Below, piece by piece: positions 35,385 through 45,843 of a DNA stretch of 64,000 bases; within the stretch, counting starts at the first letter, position 1, and each line of letters starts with the position of its first letter. The notes below the pieces were generated by a model, which was not told where the DNA came from, searched no databases, and saw only the letters and a list, made by a program, of their open reading frames with translations. Source of the DNA: Hyphomicrobiaceae bacterium (lineage in GTDB: Bacteria > Pseudomonadota > Alphaproteobacteria > Rhizobiales > Hyphomicrobiaceae); contig JAEUMD010000013.1 of assembly GCA_016793635.1 (NCBI GenBank), positions 124,001 to 188,000 on the forward strand. The letters are read 5' to 3'. The position numbers were made by a program, and so were the translations under genes.

Positions 35385-38300
35385 CTATTCGGCAGGTTGC
35401 GGGGCATGTTCCTTGCCGTCTGCCGCCGGTCCGCACGCGCGAGCTTCCTCCGACGCTTCCTCATTCGGTCCGACGAAGCGCCCGAAAAGCCTCCACGTCA
35501 TGCAGCCGACGTCGTCCATGAGAACGAATACGGCTGGCACGAACACGAGGCTCAGAAGCGTCGAGGAAATGAGGCCGCCGATCACGGCGATTGCCATCGG
35601 CGCGCGGAATTCGCCTCCCGACTCGAGCGCCAGCGCGGAAGGCAGCATGCCGCCGACCATCGCAATGGTCGTCATCACGATCGGCCGTGCACGCTTGCGG
35701 CCGGCATCGACGATAGCCTCGTAGCGAGGAACGCCGCGCCGAATCTCCTCGACTGCGAAATCGACCAGCATGATCGCGTTCTTCGTGACGATACCCATGA
35801 GCATAAGGATGCCGATGACCACGGGAAGACTGATGGAATTGCCGGTAAGCGCGAGCGCGACGATGGCACCGCCGATCGACAGCGGCAGCGAGAACAGAAT
35901 GGTGATCGGCTGCAGAAAACTCGAAAACAGCAGCACGAGCACCGCGAACACCATCATCAGGCCAGCACCCATCGCCTGACCGAAGCTTTCAAACACCTCG
36001 GCCATCACCTCGGCATCGCCGAACTGCTTGATGGTGACGCCCGACGGCAAGTCCTGCGCGCCAGGTAGCTTCAGAACAGCCGCTACGGCATCGCCGAGCG
36101 GCGTCGTGCCGACGAGGTCGGCGCCGAGCAGGATGCGGCGCTGCCGGTCGTAGCGATCGATCGAGGTCGGTCCTTGAGAGAACTCGAACGATGCGACCGC
36201 CGCGAGCGGCACCGCACTGCCGCGGCTCGTCTTGACCTTGAGGCTCTCGATCACGTCGGCCTCCGCGCGTGCTTGCTCGACGAGCTGCACACGGATCGGC
36301 ACCTGCCGGTCACCGACGTCGAACTTGGCGAGATTAGCGCCGACGTCGCCGATCGTGGCGATGCGCACGGCCTCAGATATCGTTTCCGTCGAGATGCCGA
36401 GCTCGGCCGCGACGTCGGCCCTCGGGCGCACGCGTAGCTCGGGTCTGTCGAGTTCCGCGGTCGAGACGACGTTGACGAGATGCGGCAGCCGCTTAGCCTC
36501 GCTGGTCAGACGCGCGGCGACCTCGTTCACGGCCTGCCCGTCGCGGCTGGCGACGACGAGCTGGAACTGGCGCTGGCCGTTGTCCTGGAGGAACCAGAAG
36601 CGGATGTCCGGCACGTTGGCGAGTGAGCGGCTGATCTGCTCCTGGATCGTCGCCTGATGAAGCTTACGCTTGGCAGCTGGCTTCAACGTGATGACGAGCG
36701 TCGCCTGACGGACCTCGGCGCCGGCGCCCAGAATGGTGCCGCCGTTGACGAACACGCTTGCGATGTCGTCGCGCTTGGCAATCTCCTCGGCGATGGCTTT
36801 TGTGGCTCGCTCGGTGTCGCCCATGCGTGAGCCCGGCGGTAGCTCGATGGCGAGCAGAGAGCGGCCCGAGTCCTCGGTCGGCAGAAAGCCGGCGGGCAGA
36901 GCATAGAAGCTTGCGATGGACCCGGCGAAAATCACGAGACCGAACAGCACGGTCTTGACGCGATGCTTCACCGACCAGCCGACGAGGCGCGTGTAGGTGC
37001 GCAGCAGGCGGCCTTCCTCCTCGACGTGGTCTGTGCTTTGCATGAAATACGCCGCGAGCAATGGCGTCACGAGGCGCGCGACCAGTAGCGAGAAGAATAC
37101 GGCGAACGCGACGACCAGGCCGAACTGCTTGAAGTACTGCCCGGCGATGCCGCCCATGAAGCTCACCGGCACGAACACGGCAATGATCGTCGTGGTGATG
37201 GCGATGACGGCGAGGCCGATCTCGTCGGCGGCCTCCAGTGCCGCTCGGTAAGCGGATTTTCCCATGCGCATGTGGCGCACGATGTTCTCGATCTCGACGA
37301 TGGCGTCGTCGACGAGAATGCCGGTGACGATGGTGATCGCGAGCAGGCTGACGAGATTGAGCGAGAAGCCCAACGCTTCCATCGCCCAGAATGCAGGAAT
37401 GATCGACAGGGGAAGTGCGATCGCGGCGATCACCGTCGCGCGCATATCGCGCAGGAATACGAGCACGACGACGATGGCGAGAACGGCACCCTCGATCAGC
37501 GTCTTCATCGTCGAATGGTAGACGCCGACCGTGTAGTCGACGGTGTTGTCGATGCGGACGATGTCGATGCCGGGATGCGCTGCCTTCAATCCTTCTACGG
37601 CGGCGGCGACATCGCTTGCGACGACGGTGTCGCTCGCGCCCTTCGCACGGCTGATGGCGAAGGCCACGACCGGCTTGCCGTCGAGCAGGGCGAACTTACG
37701 CGGTTCCTCGAAGCTGTCTGTCACGCTGCCGAGCTCGGAAAGGCGCACCGAGCGGTCGCCGGGCAGTGCGATGGCCGTCTCGGCAAGAGAGTTCACCGTC
37801 TCCTTGCCGGCGAGGGTGCGGATGGCCTGTTCGCGTCCGGCGATTTCACCGCGTCCGCCAGCGAGATCGACGTTGGTGCTCCGAAGTTGCCGGTTCACGT
37901 CGCCTGCGGTGATGCCGAAGGCATTGAGCCGGTCGGGATCGAGCGCGATGCGGATTTCGCGCGTCACGCCGCCGATGCGATCGACCGCGGAGACGCCCTT
38001 CACACCTTGCAACCGCCGCTTCGCCACGTCGTCGACGAACCAGGATAGTTCCTCTGGTGTCATGGCAGGCGCGACAGCGGCATAGGTGACGATCGGCAAG
38101 CCCTCGATCTCGACGCGCTGCACGATCGGCTCCTCGATCGTGCGCGGCAGGTCGGAGCGGATGCGCGAGATCGCGTCCTTGACGTCGTTCAGCGCCCGAT
38201 CGACGTCGGTCTCGAGACGGAACTCGACCATCGTCTGTGAGACGCCTTCGGTAATCGTCGAGCTGATGTGCTTGACGCCGGTGATGCCGGCAATGGCGTC

Positions 38301-38510
38301 CTCGACGCGTTTGGTCACCTGCGTCTCAAGTTCGGCTGGCGCGGCACCCGCCTGGAGTATCTGCGCTTGAATCACCGGCACGTCGATGTTGGGAAAGCGC
38401 GTGACCGGCAGAGCCTTGAAGCTCAAGACGCCGAGGGTCATAAGCACCATGAACAGGACGAGGCTCGGAACCGGGCGTCTGATCGACCAGGCGGAGATAT
38501 TGAGGTTCAT
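35385..38510 (-). CDS. RND multidrug efflux permease (HAE1/AcrB type)
   Basis: 1041 aa, the usual length for the AcrB/MdtC class, with 12 helices and two large periplasmic loops. The N-terminus is WSIRRPVPSLVLFMVLMTLGVLSF. Helix four contains ITIVTGILVDDAIVEIENIVRHM, including the paired Asp residues of the proton relay; LMGIVTKNAIMLVDFAVEEIRRG is the matching Lys-containing helix ten. It exports hydrophobic or amphipathic compounds by proton antiport with the adaptor encoded just upstream. It overlaps that gene by 4 nt. No outer membrane factor is nearby. Confidence 0.95.
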   Translation of the reverse strand: MNLNISAWSIRRPVPSLVLFMVLMTLGVLSFKALPVTRFPNIDVPVIQAQILQAGAAPAELETQVTKRVEDAIAGITGVKHISSTITEGVSQTMVEFRLETDVDRALNDVKDAISRIRSDLPRTIEEPIVQRVEIEGLPIVTYAAVAPAMTPEELSWFVDDVAKRRLQGVKGVSAVDRIGGVTREIRIALDPDRLNAFGITAGDVNRQLRSTNVDLAGGRGEIAGREQAIRTLAGKETVNSLAETAIALPGDRSVRLSELGSVTDSFEEPRKFALLDGKPVVAFAISRAKGASDTVVASDVAAAVEGLKAAHPGIDIVRIDNTVDYTVGVYHSTMKTLIEGAVLAIVVVLVFLRDMRATVIAAIALPLSIIPAFWAMEALGFSLNLVSLLAITIVTGILVDDAIVEIENIVRHMRMGKSAYRAALEAADEIGLAVIAITTTIIAVFVPVSFMGGIAGQYFKQFGLVVAFAVFFSLLVARLVTPLLAAYFMQSTDHVEEEGRLLRTYTRLVGWSVKHRVKTVLFGLVIFAGSIASFYALPAGFLPTEDSGRSLLAIELPPGSRMGDTERATKAIAEEIAKRDDIASVFVNGGTILGAGAEVRQATLVITLKPAAKRKLHQATIQEQISRSLANVPDIRFWFLQDNGQRQFQLVVASRDGQAVNEVAARLTSEAKRLPHLVNVVSTAELDRPELRVRPRADVAAELGISTETISEAVRIATIGDVGANLAKFDVGDRQVPIRVQLVEQARAEADVIESLKVKTSRGSAVPLAAVASFEFSQGPTSIDRYDRQRRILLGADLVGTTPLGDAVAAVLKLPGAQDLPSGVTIKQFGDAEVMAEVFESFGQAMGAGLMMVFAVLVLLFSSFLQPITILFSLPLSIGGAIVALALTGNSISLPVVIGILMLMGIVTKNAIMLVDFAVEEIRRGVPRYEAIVDAGRKRARPIVMTTIAMVGGMLPSALALESGGEFRAPMAIAVIGGLISSTLLSLVFVPAVFVLMDDVGCMTWRLFGRFVGPNEEASEEARACGPAADGKEHAPQPAE

Positions 38511-39814
38511 TGGCCGATGTCCACCGTCTGTGCCTCGCCGCGGTCATGACGCACCGCGCGGGCCGCGCTGATCCGCTCGTCGGGCAGCACCGGCCGGACA
38601 AGGTCTCCTTCGCGAAGGAACGTTCCAGCCTTGGCGACGACGATGGCACCTTCATCGAGACCCGATATCACCTCGACGGATCCTTCGGTGCGCAGGCCGG
38701 TGCGGATCACCGCGACGACGACCTTGCCGTCGATGACGCGCTGGACCGTCGCGGCGCCGTCGCTTCCGAACAGTACAGCGGACGCCGGCACTGCCAGTCC
38801 GCGCGTTCTCGCTGTGACGATGCGGCCTCGTCCGAACGCACCGATCCGCAGCCCCGGATCGTCACCGAGCAGGATGCGCACGCTGCCGAGGCGGGTGAGG
38901 CGATCGACCTCGGGAGAAACGAGACGCACGGTACCTTCCACGTTGCCGACACCTGCGATCTCGACGATGGCCTTCTGATCGACCTTGATACGAGCGAGGC
39001 GGCTCTCCGTCGCCTCCGCGTCGAGCTCGATCTGGCCTTCGGCGATGATCCGGAACATCGGCTCGGCAACGGCGCTGGCGAGACCGCCGATCCTCGCGGT
39101 ACGGCGGCTGACGATGCCGGTGCGCGGTGCCTTGACCTCGGCCTTGCCGAGACGCCAGAGCAGGTTGGAATGTTGCGCCTCGAGCTCGGCCTTGCTGGCC
39201 TCCGCAACCTTCAATCCGTCGCGGGCGGCGACGAGCTGCGCTGCGCTCGTGCGTGCGGCGGCCTCACGCTGGTCCCGGACCGCATCGGAAACGAAGCCGT
39301 CCTTGTTGAGCGGCTTCGCGCGATCGAACGCGGCAGCGGATTCCTTCGCGGCCGCCTCCGCCTGCAGGATCTGACTCCTCGCCTGCGCGATGGCGGCTTC
39401 GGCGCGGGCGAGCGAAGCTGTGCTCTGCGCGAGTTGCGCCTCGAGCGTCGCCTTCTCCAGGGTGGCCAGCAGTTGTCCGCGCTGCACGCGGTCGCCCGCG
39501 TCGGCGTGCAGTTCGACCACGCGCAGGCCATCGATCTCCGGAGCGACCAGGATCTCGTCACGCGGGACCAGCGTGCCGGTCACGAGCGTGGTTTCGACAA
39601 GTGGCATGGTCATCGCCTTGGCGACGGTCACAGCAGGCGCGATCGGCGCGGGCTCCGACTTGTGTTTCGTCGCGTCTAGGGGGCGGGCGCCGCCGTCGAG
39701 GCGCTCGGCGACGAGACCGGAAAGCTCTTGGGGTAGCAGCCCGAACTTGTACGCCGCACTGGTGGCGAGCACGGCGGTGAGCAAGATCAAGAGAGCAACG
39801 TTTTTCTTCTTCAT
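38507..39814 (-). CDS. RND efflux periplasmic adaptor (MFP)
   Basis: 435 aa. An N-terminal anchor helix (NVALLILLTAVLATSAAYKFG) is followed by the lipoyl half LVAPEIDGLRVVELHADAGD, an alpha-helical hairpin at ~125-215, the second lipoyl half KAEVKAPRTGIVSRRTARIG, and beta-barrel plus membrane-proximal domains. It links the RND pump to an outer-membrane channel. The ATG overlaps the tetR stop (ATGA) and its own stop overlaps the pump gene, so tetR-MFP-RND form one transcript. Confidence 0.93.
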   Translation of the reverse strand: MKKKNVALLILLTAVLATSAAYKFGLLPQELSGLVAERLDGGARPLDATKHKSEPAPIAPAVTVAKAMTMPLVETTLVTGTLVPRDEILVAPEIDGLRVVELHADAGDRVQRGQLLATLEKATLEAQLAQSTASLARAEAAIAQARSQILQAEAAAKESAAAFDRAKPLNKDGFVSDAVRDQREAAARTSAAQLVAARDGLKVAEASKAELEAQHSNLLWRLGKAEVKAPRTGIVSRRTARIGGLASAVAEPMFRIIAEGQIELDAEATESRLARIKVDQKAIVEIAGVGNVEGTVRLVSPEVDRLTRLGSVRILLGDDPGLRIGAFGRGRIVTARTRGLAVPASAVLFGSDGAATVQRVIDGKVVVAVIRTGLRTEGSVEVISGLDEGAIVVAKAGTFLREGDLVRPVLPDERISAARAVRHDRGEAQTVDIGQ

Positions 39815-40485
39815 CGGGCGGCATCCTGGAGCGGCCGCCGGGCGGCGGTGCCGGTGTTGGCATCTGCGTGATTGGTGGAAGCGGCTTCGGACATGGGCTG
39901 GCCGAGCATCATGCCGACGAGCGTCACGACCGCCGGCATAAGGGAAGCGGCGTCGAAATCGGGGTCCACGGCGCGCCGCCACATCATGCCGTCACCGACA
40001 ACGCTGAGGAGGCGGGCAAGGACCGGCGGAGGGAATGCGGGTGTTATGCGGCCTTCGCGGTGGAGACGCTCGAAGAGCTGCTCGAAGCTCGAAGCGATGT
40101 GCTGGTCGACGTTGCGGAAGATCACGCCGACTGTTTCGTTGCGCGTCGACTCGATGCCGATCTCGGCGCACATCCGCTGTTTCCGGACCGGGTCGCCGAC
40201 GAAATAACTCTCGCCGATGGTGGCGAGCGCCTGCATGAAGTCGGGCGCATCCGCGATGCCTTCGAAGCGGGTCTGGAACTGCGCGCGGTCGCGTTCGGCG
40301 AGGCCGGCGATCAGGTCCTCTTTCGACCTGAAGTAGACATAGAGCGCGCCCGGGCTGACGCTCGCCTCGGCGCAGATGTCCTGCATCGTCGTGCGGTGGA
40401 ATCCGGAGCGGGCGAAGCACGACTCCGCGGCATCGAGGATGTGCTCGCGGCGGGCGCGCTGGGTATCGGGCTTCAGTCTCGGCAT
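39811..40485 (-). CDS. TetR-family repressor of the RND operon
   Basis: 224 aa. The N-terminal helix-turn-helix is canonical: ILDAAESCFARSGFHRTTMQDICAEASVSPGALYVYFRSKEDL. The C-terminal ligand domain is all-helical and unrelated to known effectors by eye. The ATG at 40485 (MPRLKPDTQ) sits 5 nt after TGAGG; a GTG three codons upstream is the alternative. It is the first gene of the efflux operon and lies ~100 bp from a perfect palindrome in the promoter region, so autorepression lifted by a pump substrate is the likely scheme. Confidence 0.93.
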   Translation of the reverse strand: MPRLKPDTQRARREHILDAAESCFARSGFHRTTMQDICAEASVSPGALYVYFRSKEDLIAGLAERDRAQFQTRFEGIADAPDFMQALATIGESYFVGDPVRKQRMCAEIGIESTRNETVGVIFRNVDQHIASSFEQLFERLHREGRITPAFPPPVLARLLSVVGDGMMWRRAVDPDFDAASLMPAVVTLVGMMLGQPMSEAASTNHADANTGTAARRPLQDAAR

Positions 40486-40584
40486 CTTCCTCACGTGCTC
40501 CGCATCCGCTGGCCGACATCCTGATGCAGGTCAGCAATCAGCGCGGCCGTACTTCCGGGGCGCTGCCTCGAGTTTTAACTGAGC

Positions 40585-40602
40585 AAAACGAACGTTCGTT
40601 TT
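40585..40602. promoter_or_regulatory. Palindromic operator for the TetR repressor
   Basis: Perfect 18-bp palindrome AAAACGAACGTTCGTTTT. The GAACGTTC core is a common TetR/AcrR-type operator. It lies 83 bp upstream of the repressor start, where the operon promoter should be. Confidence 0.8.
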
Positions 40603-40809
40603 ATTTGTCGAGATTGACGTGGCCGTCAAGAGGCGAAGGAACTCGTTATTTGGACGAATGCCCCGTCAATTTGAGATCGCCGGGCGGACCTGACGACGCA
40701 TCAATCTGATCTGGAACAGAATTCGTCGGGTCGGTCGTAGGTTGCATCCGATCCGCCTCACACCTGTCGGTCACTGCCAGGGGAATGCGGGAATCCGGAG
40801 GGCGGGGCA
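40603..40809 (+). other. Rest of the region between the efflux operon and sahH
   Basis: The gap between tetR and sahH (40486-40937) holds only the operator above and the sahH terminator described next. No gene is supported in it. Confidence 0.3.
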
Positions 40810-40849
40810 AAACGGAACCGGCGGCGGGCCATTCAGCCCGCCGCCGGTT
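40810..40849 (-). terminator. Terminator of sahH
   Basis: A perfect 14-bp stem AACCGGCGGCGGGC/GCCCGCCGCCGGTT with a 6-nt loop; on the minus strand it is followed by CCGTTTTG. It lies 88 bp beyond the sahH stop. Confidence 0.8.
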
Positions 40850-40937
40850 TCTCAACGATACCTGTCGTGTAAGTTTGGCGACCTCTCTGGCTTGCGAACC
40901 CGCGTCCGTCGAAGTCGCAAGCAGACCGGCTACCCGA

Positions 40938-42350
<1,413 letters not shown>

Positions 42351-43206
42351 CGCAGAGGCTTCTCCTGTTTTGCTGTGTCGTGGCGCGCCGGGCGGTGTGC
42401 GGCAGGAGCTCTGAGCCGCGCCAGCGGGCGGTATCTCGTGTGTGCGGCCATGGCGAATTGGTGTCTGCCGGCGCGCGTGGGCCGGCATCCAGGCCCAATT
42501 GCGGGGAGCAATACAACAGCGAGGGGATACCCGCAACTACATATAAGGAACTCGTTATGTCTCCTGCGCGGGCTTTACCGGCGTCGCGTCTAGCGCCCGA
42601 TTGGTGGGGTGACGACGATACTCGGTCGCTTCGGTTTCAGTGGGACAGGCCATCGGTGAGGCTGCTGCCTGCCGTGTAAGCCAGCAGCGAGAGTGCTGTC
42701 GTCATCGATGGGAGCCGCATCCACGGTCCATCACCCTTTCGTTCCACACAGCGCACCTCGGGCCGGGGCGCGACTGGTGCCCTTGCTGACATGGGCCATT
42801 GCTTCCGCCCTGACCGTGTTTCCTGTTGGCGCAAGCCATTGCGGGCGGTACCGGCCGACGCGGCTGCAGGGCAGGACCCAAAAAATTCTAAGGCTAGGCG
42901 CGCCATGCCACAGGTTGCAACGTGCACGCATGTTTCAGCCTGAAACAATTCCTTGGGACGCACCCATCGCAAAACGCGCGGTCTCGCTTTCATAGCGCAT
43001 AGCCGCGACGAATATTGCGAGCCCTGTTCAAAGTTTAATTGGTTAATACGATCCTTATCTAATGTAATAAATTTGCTTAAAATTGCTACTATTTCGAGTG
43101 TTTATCATTTTTTTGTCGCGTTGATGGGTGGGTGTTAGATTCACCATCCAGAAATCTTTTCACGAATACTGTTGGTTTGTTTTTTAGTGCGTGCTGGAGG
43201 CGCGTC
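42351..43206 (+). other. Long intergenic region between sahH and the TadG-like gene, with an AT-rich end
   Basis: 856 bp without a supported gene. The first ~650 bp are GC-rich like the rest. From about 42990 to 43130 the composition changes sharply, with long A/T runs such as GTAATAAATTTGCTTAAAATTG, which stands out in this chromosome. This probably contains the promoter of the TadG-like gene. Confidence 0.45.
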
Positions 43207-44622
43207 ATGTCTGTTTTATTCAAGTCAGTATTTTCGGTCTGGTACCCGCAAGCGGCTGTTTCCCAAGTGCTGCGCAAGCGGTTTTTCCGACTCGGACGCA
43301 ACGAACGCGGTGATGTGGCCATCGCGTTCGGGTTGTTGTCCGTGATCATGATGATGTTCATCGGCGCGGCGATCGACCTCAGCAAATGGCTGAGCGCGCG
43401 CACGGACACGTTGAATGCGGTTGACGCTGCGGTCCTCGCCGGAGCGCGATCGCTGCAGACGAACTCGACGGACCCGGCTGCCGCGGTCGCGGCAGCGACG
43501 AGTTTCTACGAGGCCAATACACGTGGGCGCTTGCAGGTCCTGGACAGCATCAAGTTCGTGACCGCGCGAAATGACACCTCCGTCAAGGCCGAGGGTACAG
43601 CCGAGATCCTGACGCCCTTCCTCGGCTTCGCGGGCGTCGACAAGCTTCCCCTGATCAAGTTGTCGGAAGCCGAGTTCGCCGAGGCCGTCGTTGCCGTCGG
43701 TGGCAACAGCGAGTCCAGTATCGAGCTGTCGCTCATGCTCGATATCACCGGATCGATGGCCGGCAGCAAGATCGTCGATCTCAAGGCCGCCGCGAAGGAC
43801 CTCATCGACATCGTCGTGTGGGAGGATCAGAGCAAGGCCACCTCGCGCGTGGCGCTGGTGCCGTTCTCGGAGTCGGTCCGCATCGACAACTCGCTGAAGA
43901 CCGCGCTCGGAATCACGGGTAACAGCAGCTACTTGTTCCGAAACCGATCCGGCTACAACGTCACCTATCTCCGTGATTTCAACTGCGTGACGGAGCGGAC
44001 GGGCGTCGACGCCCTGCTGGACAGTACACCCGTCTCGACCAGCAACCCCGGCAAGTTCTACGACAGCAACGGAAGCTGCTTGCCGGGCGCCACGATTGTT
44101 CCGCTGACGAGCGACAAGAACCATCTCAAGTCGCAGATCGACAGTTATCAGGCCAATGGCGTCACTGCCGGCCATCTCGGTACGGCATGGGCCTGGTACA
44201 TGCTGTCGCCGAACTGGACGTCGAAATTGCCGACCGCCAGCCATCCCGAGCCTTATTCGAAACTCGCGGAAACCGGGCCGAAGGGGCAGCCGAAGTTGCG
44301 CAAGATCGCAATTCTCATGACGGACGGCGAATACAACACACAGTACTGCTCAACCGGCGTTTCCTATGCGGCGCAGAACTGCACGCTGACAAACGGCACT
44401 TCGGCGCAACAGGCGCTGACGTTGTGCACGAACATGAAAGCGAAGGGCATCGACGTTTATACGGTCGGCTTCGACGTCGGCGACAACTCGTCGGTCCTGA
44501 ACCTGCTCCGCAATTGTGCATCGTCGCCCGGCAAGTTCTACCAGGCGGACAACGGCGAGCAGTTGAAGCAGGCGTTTCGCGATATCGCGCTCAAGGTCTC
44601 CGACCTGTTCCTGTCCAAATAG
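43207..44622 (+). CDS. TadG-like protein with a von Willebrand factor A domain
   Basis: 471 aa. Residues ~35-55 match the TadE/TadG N-terminus (NERGDVAIAFGLLSVIMMMFIGAAIDLSKW), the acidic/Gly start and single helix of these pilus-associated pseudopilin-like proteins. Residues ~175-465 form a vWA domain with a variant MIDAS motif LMLDITGSMAGSKI and ILMTDGEYNTQ; eight or more cysteines suggest disulfides outside the cytoplasm. Such proteins are linked to Flp/Tad pilus assembly or adhesion, but no other tad gene is here. GGAGG lies 7 nt before the ATG. The AT-rich upstream segment hints at separate regulation or acquisition. Confidence 0.88.
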   Translation: MSVLFKSVFSVWYPQAAVSQVLRKRFFRLGRNERGDVAIAFGLLSVIMMMFIGAAIDLSKWLSARTDTLNAVDAAVLAGARSLQTNSTDPAAAVAAATSFYEANTRGRLQVLDSIKFVTARNDTSVKAEGTAEILTPFLGFAGVDKLPLIKLSEAEFAEAVVAVGGNSESSIELSLMLDITGSMAGSKIVDLKAAAKDLIDIVVWEDQSKATSRVALVPFSESVRIDNSLKTALGITGNSSYLFRNRSGYNVTYLRDFNCVTERTGVDALLDSTPVSTSNPGKFYDSNGSCLPGATIVPLTSDKNHLKSQIDSYQANGVTAGHLGTAWAWYMLSPNWTSKLPTASHPEPYSKLAETGPKGQPKLRKIAILMTDGEYNTQYCSTGVSYAAQNCTLTNGTSAQQALTLCTNMKAKGIDVYTVGFDVGDNSSVLNLLRNCASSPGKFYQADNGEQLKQAFRDIALKVSDLFLSK

Positions 44623-44643
44623 AAACTGACGCGATTGGCAACG

Positions 44644-44674
44644 AAGGGGAGGCGCCAGAGCCGCCTCCCCTTTC
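44644..44674. terminator. Terminator between the TadG-like gene and ptsH
   Basis: Stem AAGGGGAGGCG/CGCCTCCCCTT (11 bp) with a 7-nt loop and a short T run on the plus strand. It lies between convergent genes and may act in both directions. Confidence 0.75.
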
Positions 44675-44729
44675 AAATTTCTCGGATGCTTGGATGTAGT
44701 TTAGAGCCGTCGCAATCCGCTCCGGGGTC

Positions 44730-45035
44730 TCAGCCGCTTTCGACCTGCTCCTCACCGAACCCATCCTCGATCAGCGCAACGAGCGCTGCCAGCAGCTCCG
44801 GCCCCTCGCGCCCTTCGGCGACGAGGTGGAGCATGGCCCCAGGGCCTGCTGCCAGCATCATCAGACCCATGATCGAGGTGCCGCCGACGGTGATGTTGTC
44901 GCGCGTCACGTGAACCGTGGCGTCGAACTGCTCCGCGCACTTGACGAACTTCGCCGAGGCGCGCGCATGCAGGCCCTTCCTGTTGCGGATGGTGACGATC
45001 GCTTCCGGCTTATTGGAGGACGAAATTTCGGGCAT
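44730..45035 (-). CDS. ptsH: HPr-like phosphocarrier protein (regulatory PTS)
   Basis: 101 aa. The active-site histidine is in RNRKGLHARASAKFV (H23) and the regulatory serine in GGTSIMGLMML (S54), both conserved. In Alphaproteobacteria this HPr (often called NPr) belongs to a regulatory phosphotransferase chain from EI-Ntr to EIIA proteins, not to sugar uptake. It follows the EIIA-Man gene by 92 bp on the same strand. Ser54 implies control by HPr kinase, whose gene is not adjacent here. Confidence 0.93.
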   Translation of the reverse strand: MPEISSSNKPEAIVTIRNRKGLHARASAKFVKCAEQFDATVHVTRDNITVGGTSIMGLMMLAAGPGAMLHLVAEGREGPELLAALVALIEDGFGEEQVESG

Positions 45036-45127
45036 GGCCTCTCGCTCGCGCGGAGCTCCTCAATTCACGGGGCTGTTCCGGCGGCGGACGCACGGCTGAG
45101 GCGACAGCATCGCGCGGCACGGTGCTC

Positions 45128-45532
45128 TCAGCCCTCGCCACTCAGCTCCTGGCTCGCGACCTTGATATATTTGCGACCGGCATCGCGCGCCATCAGCACG
45201 GCCTCGCGCAAGTCGAGTTCGCCGCGAACGGTGGCGAGCTTGACCAGAATCGGAAGGTTGATGCCGGCGATCACCTCGACCTTGGCTTCTTCCATGATCG
45301 AGATGGCGAGGTTGGCAGGCGTGCCGCCGAACATGTCGGTCAGCAGGATGACGCCCTCGCCGCTGTCGCTGCGCGCGGCGGCGTCAAGTATCTCACGGCG
45401 CCGCTCGACCATGTCGTCTTCGGGGCCGATCGAAACGGTCTCGATCTGCTGCTGAGGGCCGACGATATGCTCGAGAGCGGCGCGGAACTCCCTGGCGAGG
45501 CCGCCATGAGTCACGATGACTAGCCCGATCAT
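45128..45532 (-). CDS. PTS EIIA component of the mannose family (regulatory)
   Basis: 134 aa, a single EIIA-Man domain: GLVIVTHGGLAREF with the phosphorylatable His9, and VILLTDMFGGTPANLA, the second signature. No EIIB/C/D genes follow, so it is probably a regulatory end point of the PTS phosphorelay, as in other Alphaproteobacteria (named ptsM or manX). It is paired with HPr just downstream. The usual upstream hprK is missing. Confidence 0.92.
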   Translation of the reverse strand: MIGLVIVTHGGLAREFRAALEHIVGPQQQIETVSIGPEDDMVERRREILDAAARSDSGEGVILLTDMFGGTPANLAISIMEEAKVEVIAGINLPILVKLATVRGELDLREAVLMARDAGRKYIKVASQELSGEG

Positions 45533-45843
45533 CGAAGGGCACCGCCGGTGGACGAAAACCAGTCGCGCAGCGCCGATGCTGGTGAGCCGTACCGCGCTTG
45601 TTCAGAGCGCGTAGTGAAACGTCGAATGGCCATTGCGGTCGCCCGATGCAACTTCAGGAGTTGAGCTTGCCAGGGTGGCAAGTGTTCGGCGCGCACGCAA
45701 GAGGGTTTGCGCGGGTGGGGCAAAAGGAACCGACGCGGAATTTTGTCCGAACGCAGGAAGCGGTGGCCCCGGTTAATTCGCCCCATGCGAATGCGCGTCG
45801 GATCGCGAGAGGCCATGGCTGAGGGATTTCGCCCCGAGAGGCC

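Noticed and set aside
42351..42450. SAH riboswitch in the sahH leader
   Set aside because: I could not find the conserved core sequence of that riboswitch; only a normal ribosome site is clear.
45529..45816. A 95-codon open frame ending in an ATGA overlap with the EIIA gene
   Set aside because: No HprK or other recognisable motif and unlikely composition; the overlap is probably chance.
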